Source: Nephromyces sp. MM_2019 (lineage: Eukaryota > Apicomplexa > Aconoidasida > Nephromycida). From it: DNA of 64,000 nucleotides. The stretch spans positions 1 through 64,000 of the forward strand of contig JADHZB010000582.1 of the NCBI GenBank assembly GCA_015657535.1, written 5' to 3'. Both the position numbers and the translations under genes were made by a program. The notes under the pieces are model-generated. The model was given only the letters and a program-made list of their open reading frames with translations. It was not told where the DNA came from and ran no database searches. Below are positions 1 to 10,773 of the stretch, piece by piece (position 1 is the first letter of the stretch; every line of letters begins with the position of its first letter).

Positions 1-2197
1 TATATATATATATATATATTCAATCTAAATGAATTCAATGTAATAAAAGGTATAGGTCAAGCTAGTCAAGTGTGTAAATAAATTCTACATCATTCTCTGT
101 GTGTATAAATCTGTATTGATTATTCATGAAGAACATTCAAATATGTAATATACACATCGAAATATAGTCTAAGATGTGTGTATATCTATTGAGTGTTAGA
201 ATTGATTGTTTATTAAAAGTTCTCAAATATGTAGAATACATATCCTTGTATAGTCTAAGGTGTGTGTGTATACAAAGAGTTATTAGTATACAGACCATAA
301 TCTCGTGAATACATATTAGGTACAATCAATTTCTCTGTAATTTCTTTGATAAATCCCAAATTTTTAAATGGGTTTTCCTGAGTTTCATTAAGATATTCCC
401 AGTTTGTAGAAGCTAAACTTGACATCAAATTCAGGCCTGCACACACTAATTCTCTTTCAATAATTATTTTGTCACGTTGTGTGTCAGATATATCCAAATT
501 GGGTGTATCTACACTCGCCTGATCCCAAATTCCTGGCTGATATAAAACTTCACGAACTGTGCAAAAATATTAAGGGGGAGGAGATTATGTCTTGATAAAT
601 ATAAGTGTGTGTGTATGTATATGTTGATATATAGAGGTATATGTGTGTATTTGTCGATATATAAAGGTATGTGTGTGTGTATGGGTCAATATATAAAGGC
701 ATGTGTCTGTATGTGTCAGTGAATAGTGATTTCTGTATGTATGTGTTGATATGTAGATGTATGTTTGTGTGTAACAAGTGACATGTGTGTGTCTAAAAGA
801 AAATAAGTTAATAATAATCGCTTAATCAGATTTCTAAATTTATGTGTAAAAGGTCAATGGGTTAAACATATACAACTCCAAAATTTCAATATAAATGTAG
901 ATTATCAAAATTGCGTAAAAATGAGATAAATGATTAAATATATTTAGATAGTTACACACACCTGCATTAAAGGTAAGGAGCACATAAGGTGCGAATTCTT
1001 CCTGGTATTTGTTGGTATAAATTTTTAAATTGACGCAAATTTGAGCTTGCATAGTCTTGTATGTATCTGTTTAATTAAGAAATATATATACAAATATACT
1101 TATACACAATCATATTCCTAGATACATATAATACTGAAATATTTATCCTAAATTTTAGCCTCCCAGAGCTACACACTTATACATAATACCTATACAAACA
1201 AATCCAAACATTCTTACCCACACATTCTTACCCACACATTCTTAACCACACATTCATATCCACGCACCCACCCATACTCAAACAAAAACATAAAATCTTT
1301 CCCCCCACCCACACTCACACACAGAAACACACCCAGAACATCCAATACATCCCCCCACCCACACCATTCACACACACCATAACAAGCACTATATTCATAG
1401 TCTGAAGCGGGCTCTTTGATATGCCATAAAAGAATTTCATGGAAATAGTAAATCCAATCACTCATATGGTCTTCAAAATATTCGGGCAAGTCTATTGTAT
1501 TTAACGATTCAAAGATTTCAAAGCAAGATTGTAAGGGCTTAAGATATTTCAATTTTTGTCCCATTTCGTGTGTAGATCTAGAGTGTTCAAAGTAGGCCTT
1601 TGCACACTGAAGTAAGGGTACTTGTAGTGCATTTAAGATAGATTTCAACTCAAGCAATACTGCATTGTCACGGCAGACTGTACGGTATTTCTTCAACAAT
1701 ATATTGATGATATCAAGGTTAGATGTGTAAGAATCAAGCGAATTAGGGTTTGAGAGTGATTCTGAAACATTTGAAATATTTTGTGCAATAGTTTCTAATA
1801 GGCTAGGCCACTCGAGGGGGAAGTCATTCCTTGCTATCAGAGACATACACTCAAATAATTGTTTCTTTATCGAATTTGAAGGGGGTGTATGTGACTTGTG
1901 GATGAGTGTAGATACAAGTACTTCTTGGATAAGTTTTCTATTTTCATTCGAAATACCTCCAAATGATTCAGACAGTGGCCAACTCGACCGTATGTAATTC
2001 TTAAGGTAGATAGAACAGGCTAACCCCACAAATGGGTCCTGATTTGATATTGTGAGTGTAAGTAATCCCTGTGTAAATTGTGGGTAAGTTTCACATTGTT
2101 TGAGACCTTTTTGTGCTGCTTGTAATGATTCTGAACTTGATGAGAGTGATTGTTGAAACAATGAGAATAATTGGCCCTCAATTGTATTTGCCATCAT
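1..2197 (-). CDS. CSE1: Exportin-2 (CSE1/CAS-type importin-alpha re-exporter), N-terminal part
   Basis: Exportin-2 returns importin-alpha from nucleus to cytoplasm with RanGTP. Three exons are readable: 2197-1378, 1066-962 and 556-296, each GT-AG and in frame (about 395 codons). Exon 1 opens with ATG ATG at 2197 and carries the importin-beta N-terminal helices, then family-typical stretches: ARNDFPLEWPSLLETI, then DLPEYFEDHMSDW near its end. Exon 2 gives QICVNLKIYTNKYQEEFAPY, matching the CSE1 segment with KYDEEF. Exon 3 ends ITEKLIVPNMYSRDY, matching the EKVIVPNMEFR block. The open frame beyond 1378 is intron read-through, because it turns into repeats. Downstream of 296 only intron-like sequence is visible, so the remaining exons lie left of the window. 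A full CSE1 is about 950 residues, so well under half is present. The family call is firm; the exon ends rest on consensus and frame. Confidence 0.88.
121..272. repeat. Diverged tandem duplication in a CSE1 intron
   Basis: Two related blocks lie about 88 bases apart, roughly 121-185 and 209-272. Both contain TTATT..., then CAAATATGTA, an ATACA(C)AT stretch, TATAGTCTAAG and TGTGTGTATA in the same order. The copies differ by scattered substitutions and small indels. It lies in the intron following the third readable exon of the exportin gene. Confidence 0.6.
1203..1262. repeat. Short tandem repeat (about 15-nt unit) in CSE1 intron 1
   Basis: Four consecutive near-copies of ACATTCTTACCCAC run from about 1207, with the last copies drifting. 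The adjacent 1263-1377 part of the intron is C-rich on the plus strand, so it reads as GGGTGGGGGG runs in the sense orientation directly after the 5' splice site. Confidence 0.7.
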
Positions 2198-4816
2198 TGT
2201 GGAGTTGAGAATTTTTTAAAGTTTGTAGAATGTTGTTGCGTGTAATGTATAAGGCGCGGACGTTGGAATTCTTGATATATGTGTAGCTCTGAGCGGGTAA
2301 AGTTGTTACTATATCAATATAGGTGGAAGGTGGGGGGGCGGAGTAGATAGTGATGTGTAACTTTGAGTGAATTGGTGGAGGTGAATTAGAATATAGGTTG
2401 GTTGTGAGGTATGCAACAAAATTAGATAGTATGTATATATAGGTGGCTTTATGTGTGTGGGTGTGTGGTGGCTAAGGGTGTCTTCGGTGTAAGCGTGATG
2501 TTTTATGTATGATTATATTGAGCGTCTTGTATTCAAATGTGTGTATGTGTATACAATATGTGTGTGTGTCGATGTCGTGTAATATATATATGCTTATATG
2601 CAATGTGATTTTAGAATTAAGGGATTACTTAGGAGTTGTTATATATACCCTCGAGGTCATATGGATATATCAGCCTGGATATGAGAGATTATAGATTGGG
2701 GTTATGTTGCAATTAATAGTGTACCAATTCTCTCGGAATTACACATAAACATATATATGTTAAAAATGTGAAAATCAATGAAATTTTTGATCATACGGGT
2801 ATGCGTAGGTGTGTAGTGTTTGTATGTGAAATGTGTCTGTTTGTGTGTGTAAATATATGTATTATGTGTGTGAGTAAGTGCTTCAGTATATAAATATATA
2901 TATGTATATATAAATATGTGTGTCTGTGTATGTTTGTGTGTGTGTGTATAAATATTTATATGTTTTTGGGTACGTGTGTTTGTGTGTGTGTATATGCAGG
3001 TGTATGTATATTTGTGCGTCAGGGTATAAATAAGTATAAGCAGTTATGAATTTACCAAACTCTGATATCTCTATAATTAAAGATTATTAAAGTATATTTA
3101 TAAATAATTGTGTGTAAATTGACCCAAATTTATAATAAGAAATTTAATAAAAATATCAAATTTATTGAATTAATTTTTTCAACTTTTGAGTTGTAAGGAA
3201 TGAAAGTAAGCAATTTTGACAATTTTACATGCACACACATGTATAAATGCATACATATATATATATATATGAAATTGATTAGAGGTGTATATATTTATAT
3301 ATATATATACATATTATATATATAGCTTGTGTAAATACAAGTTATTTTGAGAAATATATATTTGTGGATTAAAAAAACGTAACTTCTATAAATTTATTAT
3401 TTTTTATATGTTAATGAAATATAGTCATAAGTTTGATGTGTGTAAAGACATGATGAAATTACATACAAAATGTGTGTGAAAATAAAGCATGAAGAAGCAT
3501 ATACTTGTGTGTGTGTTTAAATTATATATATAAGCTTGAAGAAGAGAGTCTTTCTGTGTGTTTGGTTATATATGTATACGTAGATTTGGATGTGTTGATG
3601 TTTGTGTTGCAGTAATTAAATATATGTGTGTGCGTTTATATGTATATGTTTTAGTGGGTGGGTACGTCTGTGGGTAAGCTAGAGTGTGTGATTTTATTTT
3701 TAATTAGTATGTGTGTGTTTGAGATGATGCGTGTCTGAGTTTATATGTTTTTGTGAATATTTTGTGTGGGAGTTGATGTGCCTAAATGTGTGATAAAGAT
3801 ATGCGTGTGACTTGATGAGTGCGTGAATAGCACGATGTGTGTGTGTGGACGATTTACGATTGTGTGAATTAATGCTTCACAATTGTGTGGGGTTGATGAT
3901 ATTATACAAGTAGTTAGTTGAGGTCTGTGTTTATATGTACGAGTATGTGATTGGGATTTAATGTGAGTGTGCATCTTTGTGGCTTGAATAAACGGAGAAT
4001 AATTATTTTTTAAAACATGTTACATTATTTAATTTACACTCGATAACTTTTTATTAAACAATTGAAAAGGTGTTAGATAAATAAGTTAGGTTATATAATC
4101 TATTAACATTCATATATACACAAACTCATACACACTCAAACACATACACATAGAAACACACTCAAACACAAACGCACACAAACACATACACACTCAAACA
4201 CATACACACACAAACAAAAATATATACACAAAGCATGTTGAATTCCTTAACATAAAGCATCAATAGATGTGAAAAAGATGAATAGGTATAATTTGTTATA
4301 GTTCAATGAGTACAGAAATCATTGATTTACACTTAAGCATAAATCACACATCTCCATATTTAAAATAAGTTTATAATTATTACACCCACAAAATGTCAGA
4401 GTGAGCAAAATACAAATTACAAATTTTATTTACTACAAAGTGGTAATCAGCTAACTGCATATATTATTTATGAGCTTAAAATTTGTTTCAAATGAGATTT
4501 CAATAAGTTAAGACTTGAAATTTATGAAACTTAATTAAATTTATTTGAGTTTTGAAATTGTCAAAATCATTAAAATAATTTTTAGTTGGATATATAAATG
4601 TAAGTTCCACCTAAACATGTATCAAATATGTACATGTTTTCTCTCTCGTTATTTTTTAGCATTAGTTTATGTCTAATTTGAAAGATATTGGGTGCTTATG
4701 GTGTATAAAAATTATATCCCTGTGTATCATAGTCATTATTATTTGCAAATCATTTCCTTTATCCTACAAATATTAGTAGTAAACACTAGAGTAGGATATT
4801 CAAATTATATTAAAAT
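2198..4816. other. Intergenic, GT- and AT-rich, no supported gene
   Basis: From 2198 to about 3990 the plus strand is rich in GTGTGT and TATATA runs. From about 4120 to 4230 it switches to CACACA/AAACAC runs. Short open frames here are translations of repeats and show no recognisable family. It would hold the promoter of the exportin gene, which starts at 2197 on the minus strand, but no defined element can be pointed to. Confidence 0.6.
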
Positions 4817-5450
4817 TTAATTATCCTCATCACACAAATCAAGTATGTCCTATATAATTCCTATCTGTTTTACTTGCCTTTTCTTTGTTTCTATAAGCTT
4901 TTGTTTTTGAGTTAATTTTTGATCATTTGGATGAGTTCTGATAAATTCAAAAAGATATTTTGGAACAATCTAAAAATATAACTGAAATAATTTAGAAATC
5001 AAGGTTCCTAAGTGACCTTCATATATATCAGATTTAGGCTGAAATAGTACATATAAACATATTAACAATCGTTTCTTGCTTAGAATAATTAATTATCTCA
5101 TATATGGTAAAATGATCATTATCTTTGGCCCAATTATTCAGAATTTAAGTCTTTGAGGAATCTTGAAAAACAAAATGTGCTCTTTGTTCTAAAATAAATT
5201 ACAAATACGTAGAGAATTTAACAACTTTTAATGATGATTTATATTGCTTTGATTTTTTAACTAGAAATTTGGAATCCCTAGGATTTGCTTAGATTCATTT
5301 ACAATACTTATGTAATGATATAAAGTGCAATTATTATATATATCCTTTAGCTTTTATAACAATAAATTCAACAAGTTTCCAATCAAAATTGGGAGCTTAT
5401 ATTAGCTTAAATATTCACGAAATATAAACTTTCGAAAATTTTTGTGCATG
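4817..5450 (-). CDS. Unresolved candidate gene made of small exons (3' end)
   Basis: The last two exons look real. The segment 4969-4874 has a TTTTTAG acceptor and CAA|GTAAAA donor and reads IVPKYLFEFIRTHPNDQ followed by a Lys/Gln-rich helix. It joins in phase to 4849-4817, DILDLCDEDN then TAA. Upstream on the same strand are further exon-like stretches: about 5290-5212 encoding DSKFLVKKSKQYKSSLKVVK, and about 5402-5350 encoding PNFDWKLVEFIVIKAK. Their joins could not be closed without an implausibly short intron of about 20 nt. I do not recognise the family. It lies just upstream of and divergent from the ribonucleotide reductase gene. It may be a small conserved protein, or part of it may be coincidental. 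Confidence 0.35.
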
Positions 5451-5984
5451 TTTGAGCTCTGTTATAATTAAAATTTGACTATAAATCAAGTTTTAAGTTT
5501 ATTAAAAGGAAATAATATACTCGCAAAAATTAAACACGCTTTAAATTTAGATCGTTTTTATACATACTATTGAATATGGTTTAATCAAAGTGAGAGTTTG
5601 ATAAAATTGTTGTTTTGGTCTAACAATAACTATGTAGCTGAAATTTTTAAAACCCAATTATCATTGAATTAAACCATTATATTTTTTATTTCTAGCACCT
5701 ATAGTAGATCAAAATAACAGGATATTCTAATACCATCAAATAAAGGTGACATAAATCTTGTTATATAAAAGCTAAAGCAACCTTTCACCAGGTTAGATAA
5801 AGAGAGCAAAGGAAATCGAATTGCCGTTCTACTTTCATTTCGGTATTCATAAGATCTCTCAAATAAATGAGATGGTAATATGAAAATCGTAAAATCAGTT
5901 ACTTCAGATAGATGGTATGGGAAAAGTTGAAACTTTCATAAAAATGTAGATTGCTTGGCCAGATCTGTTATAAAAAATTTTCTA

Positions 5985-8900
5985 ATGGAATTCCTTGGGA
6001 AGCCCTATGGAAAGGATCCTACAAGTCCTATAAACAATGTGACCAAGCGCTCAGGGAAATTACAAAAATTTGATGAGAATAAATTGATATTAAGAATTGA
6101 ACGACTTATAAGAAATCTACCTTCTTATGATTCATCCAATTATCATAAATGTAGTCAAGATATTCAGTCAAGAGATTTCATACCATTTGTGCATATAAAA
6201 CCTATAATAACTCATCTAGAAGAAGGCCTAATTGAAGAAATTTCAACATTTAATTTGGATGATTTGCTGATTGAAGTGTGCCAGTCAATACAATCTATGC
6301 ACCCAGATTATGGAAGGCTAGCAGGGTCAATTGCTGTCACACGATTATGGAAATCAGTACCTGAATCATTTAGTGAAACTGTAAAAAGGAATGAGGGGCT
6401 GTATTTTTCTACAAAAAATGATAATTTTTATCTAAACCTAATCGAGAATGACAAAAGTGATGAAGAATCATGCAATGATGTATACTCTACAGAGTCAAGA
6501 AATGTATACTCTACAGAAACAAAAAGAGCAATAATTAGTAATTTTAATCAAAGAGTTAGTGAAGTTTCAGGGATTGCTTATAACCATTCAGATGAAAGAA
6601 CTAAAAGTGAAGATTATTCAAGTTCAAATGATTTGAGGAATCCTAAGAATCTTAGGAGGCCAGATAACTTAAGTGCTTTAAATATGTCAAATACGAAGGA
6701 GTTTCATGATTCAGAAAAAGAGATAGGAGCCAGTTCTATTCTCTATGACAAAAATTTTTATGATTTTGTTATGGAAAATGCCGAAACATTAGACCAAGCA
6801 ATCAGTCAAGATAGGGATTTTAATTTTGACCTTGTAGGTTATAAGATAATGGAAAAAACATATCTTATAAGAATTAACGGACAAATTATGGAAAGACCCC
6901 AACACATGTTTATGAGAGTTGCAGTATGTATTCATCTCGGAGATATAAATGCAGCTCTGGATACATATTCATTGATGTCACAAAATTATTTTATTCATGC
7001 TACACCAACGTTATATTCAGCTGGATTATTTAAACAACATTTTTCATCCTGCTATTTAATGCCATTAGAAAGCAGTGAAGTTTCTGGCGTGTATGAAACT
7101 ATCAAAAAAGCAGCTATAATATCTTCAAATGGTGGTGGTATAGGGATAGCTTGTCATGGTATACTATCTGCAGTAGGTTCAGAGTTTGAAACAAGCCCAA
7201 CAACAATCTCTACTGGTGGTGTCATACCTATAATGAAGGTTTTGAATGAAACTTGTAGATATGTTAATCAAGGTGGTAATAAACGGAAGGGAGCGTTCGC
7301 TATTTATCTTGAGCCTTGGCATCCTGACTGTATGGAATTCTTGGATAGCAGGAGGTTGAATGCTAGAGGTGATATTGTTGCCTCAGATTTATTCACAGCA
7401 TTATGGGTCCCAGACTTATTTATGAAGAGGGTCAAAAATGATGAAATATGGACATTTATGGACCCAATAAATTGTCCTGGTTTGAATCATTGCTCAGGAG
7501 ATGCTTTCGAGAGGCTCTATAAAAGGTATTCATTTCGTTAAGTTTTTTTTAAAGAAGTTAATTTAGTAAAGAATATACCCTAAAATTACTCAAAAATATT
7601 TGATCTGATCTATCTAATAACTAGATTTTGAATGTTCCTATAACATTCGATTTATCGAGAGCGAAAAGCTCAGAAATAAGCTATGAATATAGTAGCTTCA
7701 ATATAAGCATGGAATGTTCTCTATCTTTTAGGTATGAAAAACAGAACAGAGGTTATTTCCAAATTCCTGCACGCGAAGTTTGGGTCAAAATGGTTATTTC
7801 ACAGATAGAAACTGGTACGCCATATTTACTCTTCAAAGATGCATGCAATTTCCTATCTAATCAAAAGGAGTTGGGATGTATACAGTGCAGTAATTTGTGT
7901 GCCGAGATTGTTCAGTATTCTGATGAAAATGAGATAGCTTGTTGTAATCTAGCTTCAATATGTTTATCAAAGTATATTTTGGATATCAATGCGTTCAAAA
8001 TAAAAGAATCTGTTGACAATCTAACTGAGACTCTAGAAAAAGCATATGACTTCAAACTCCTTGGTGAGGTCGTTCGAAAAATAGTAAGGAATCTCAACAA
8101 GTTAATTGATTACGACTGTTTGCCTCATAAAGAATGTATTAAGTCTAATAGCGAGCATCGGCCTATCGGTAAATTAAATATTCCATAAATTCTTAAATCG
8201 TTTTGAGATATCTCGGAACAACAGTATACTTTGAGAAAATTACTATAACATGTTACTTGCACCCTATGATTACATTTATTTTAACACATTCAAAGGCTTT
8301 TAAATACCAATTTCACAAAATATTAATTATTACAATTTATTTACTTATAATAAAGATTGGAGGGAATCAAAAGTGCATTTAGTGTGATTTGCAATCAATG
8401 AAATTTTATTTCTCTAAAACAGGCACCTTTGAAAAACATAAACTGTCAATGTTTGAGAAAATTTACCATTATATATATATATTGTGCATAAAACATAGGA
8501 AAATATATAAACAAAATTATCCAGAAGTTGTTATATATGAAAGTATAAAATAAATGCGTAAGCATTTATAGAATGTGTAACTAACATTATCTTAATAATA
8601 TGTAATTCTACTTTCGTGTTAACACTCTCCATTTGTTTAAACAGGGATTGGTGTCCAAGGATTGGCTGATACATTTTGTATATTGCATTTATCTTATGAA
8701 AGTAATGAAGCCAAAATTTTGCAGCTACGAATATATGAAACAATTTATTATCACAGTCTGTTAGAATCATGTGAAATGTCAAAATTTGATGGACCATATC
8801 AATCCTTTCCAAACAGTCCTATAAGTAAAGGATATTTCCAATTTGACTTGTTGAAATTACGTTATGAAACACTTTATAATAAAGGGTGGTTAGATAAAAA

Positions 8901-9975
8901 TATCATAGACATCCCTCAATATTTGAACCAAGTATTATCTCATGATTGGGAATCACTTAGGCAAGAAGTTAAAAAGTATGGTCTAAGGAATTCTCTTTTG
9001 ACTGCTTCAATGCCAACTGTGTCGACTTCATCAATATTTGGTGAGTTTCTAGAGAGATTTTCATTAAAGTGTGCTTTAACAACTTAAAATTTTTAATGTG
9101 GTATCATCTTTTATTTCGGTATTTTTTTAAATAAGGGTGATATAAAACAAAATGTTCGAGAAAATATAAAACTTAAAATATTTTGAATAATTTCTTTAGA
9201 GTAGGTTAATTTATGACCTATTTAAAATTGTTTCAGAACCATGTTTACTGGAATACTTTAATTTTTTATTTTCTAAGGCTTTAAAATTTGAATTTTCCTC
9301 TTTTTAATTGATATTTACACAAATTTATCAATTTGATAGGAAATAGCGAATCATTTGAACCATTGACATCAAATTTTTACCGGAAAGCAAGTCTTTCAGG
9401 GGATTATGCCATCATTAACCGTTATTTAATTACTGATTTGATTGAAAAAGGTTTATGGTCAAAGCAAATTAAAGACCTCTTAATTGTAAACAATGGTTCA
9501 ATACAAAACATAGCAAGTCTTTCTTCAGATCTAAAATCAGTTTATAAAACAGTTTGGGAGATTAGGCAAAGGTGTTTAATAGATAGGGCATTAGATCGGC
9601 AGCTTTTTATTGATCAAAGTCAATCGATGAATCTATATGTTAAAGAACCAACAATATCACGTGTTTCAACTATGTTATTTTATTCGTGGTCTTGTATGCT
9701 GAAAACAGGGCTATATTATTTAAGGACGCGGCCATCAGCAGATCCTACAAAGGTAACAATAGACTATAAAATAATTCAGAGTGCTGAACAAAAGGATAGA
9801 GATAAAGGTGAGCTATATTATATTCTCTATAATTTATTGAGTGCACTAGTTAGAATGAGCATTTTGAAAATTGTTTTCCATAAGTAAAATGTGATTAATA
9901 AATAGAATGATTGGAGGATTTTGCAGAGTTTGTAATAAATCATTTCTTTGTATTAAACTATCGGGGATATTATGA
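5985..9975 (+). CDS. RNR1: Ribonucleoside-diphosphate reductase large subunit (class I R1), divergent
   Basis: R1 reduces ribonucleoside diphosphates to deoxy forms with the R2 radical subunit. Exons: 5985-7525, 7732-8168, 8645-9040, 9340-9807, plus a probable tail exon ending about 9975. Join 1-2 restores LYKRYEKQNRG, join 2-3 RPIGIGVQGLAD, join 3-4 SIFGNSESFEP. ATG 5985 is the first in-frame Met after the stop at 5928. Order: ATP cone (VTKRSG...FDENK), an insert of about 100 low-complexity residues (around 145-255), then the barrel. Active-site cysteines are visible: SSC, SNLCAEI and CCNLAS; also YVNQGGNKRKGAFAIYLEPWH and GLYYLRTRPS. Effector-site residues differ from canonical R1. The CxxC tail is not obvious. 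An acceptor at 9929 gives a tail with two Cys (CNKSFLC, stop 9975); the acceptor at 9927 gives another frame ending at 9982. About 960 residues against the usual 800 or so. The family is certain; full activity is not. Confidence 0.87.
6476..6519 (+). repeat. In-frame coding tandem repeat inside the R1 insert
   Basis: The 15-mer TGTATACTCTACAGA occurs twice, 24 bases apart, giving a repeated VYSTE peptide (DVYSTESR then NVYSTETK). It lies in the low-complexity insert between the ATP cone and the catalytic barrel, so it should not disturb the core fold. Confidence 0.8.
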
Positions 9976-9982
9976 ATGCTAA

Positions 9983-10773
9983 TCACAGTATATTAACTTC
10001 AAATTGTTGAATATAAAGAAAATCAATTTTCTAGTAGATGAGTACAATTTTGCGCAAACAAAGGATGTATTTCTTCCTAGTTGTTACAATCGAATGACTA
10101 AAAATTAAAGTATGAGAATCAAAAACTCGAAATGAGTGACATTGGATTGAAATAAGATTGAGTGTAATAGAAGTTATGTAGTATATAGGAAGGAAAAAAA
10201 AAATAAATTGAAATGATTTAGGATAAGCAAAAAATATGTGATTAAAACTTTTAGACTTGTCTTTTAAGTGTTCAAAGATACATGAGTCAATCTGAAGATG
10301 GAGTTTTCGCCTAGGTTTAATAATTAGGCCCTTAAGAATTGAATTTTTATAGGATATCTTTAAAAGAAAATTTTCTGAGTATTTATATAAAGCTAACTTA
10401 TAGTTTACATATATTTACTACACAATATTCCACGCAGGGAAGCAAGGCCGGAGTAAATCAAAACAAAATACAGATAACTTAAGTTGTGAAGTGTGTCAAA
10501 GTTAATGAGTAAAGTATTTTATATCTTAAATTAAGTTTAAATTTTGGCTTTTGTAGATGTTGGAGGTATTCAGAGTAATAACTTTGTTAAGTTTATAAAA
10601 AATCATAATTAATAAATTAATATGTATATGCATGGATAAATATTCAAACGAATATTTATAAAATGTAAACTTGAGAATTTTTTCAAAAGAATCTTCAGTC
10701 CTCAATTAGAATTTATCTGAAGGTCTAAATCAACGAAGTTTATGATATAGTACAGAAAGTTCAATTGAAAAGG
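9983..10773. other. Convergent intergenic region
   Basis: AT-rich DNA between the 3' ends of the R1 gene (plus) and the thioredoxin-domain gene (minus). No open frame with family similarity, no repeat of note and no clear polyadenylation signal stand out. Confidence 0.6.

Noticed and set aside
5955..5984. Upstream start for ribonucleotide reductase at 5955.
   Set aside because: That codon is TTG; the first in-frame ATG after the upstream stop is at 5985. An upstream coding exon remains possible but is not supported.
7625..7731. Extending R1 exon 2 to the open frame starting near 7628.
   Set aside because: Only the acceptor at 7731 restores the family sequence LYKRYEKQNRG in phase; the earlier bases are intron.
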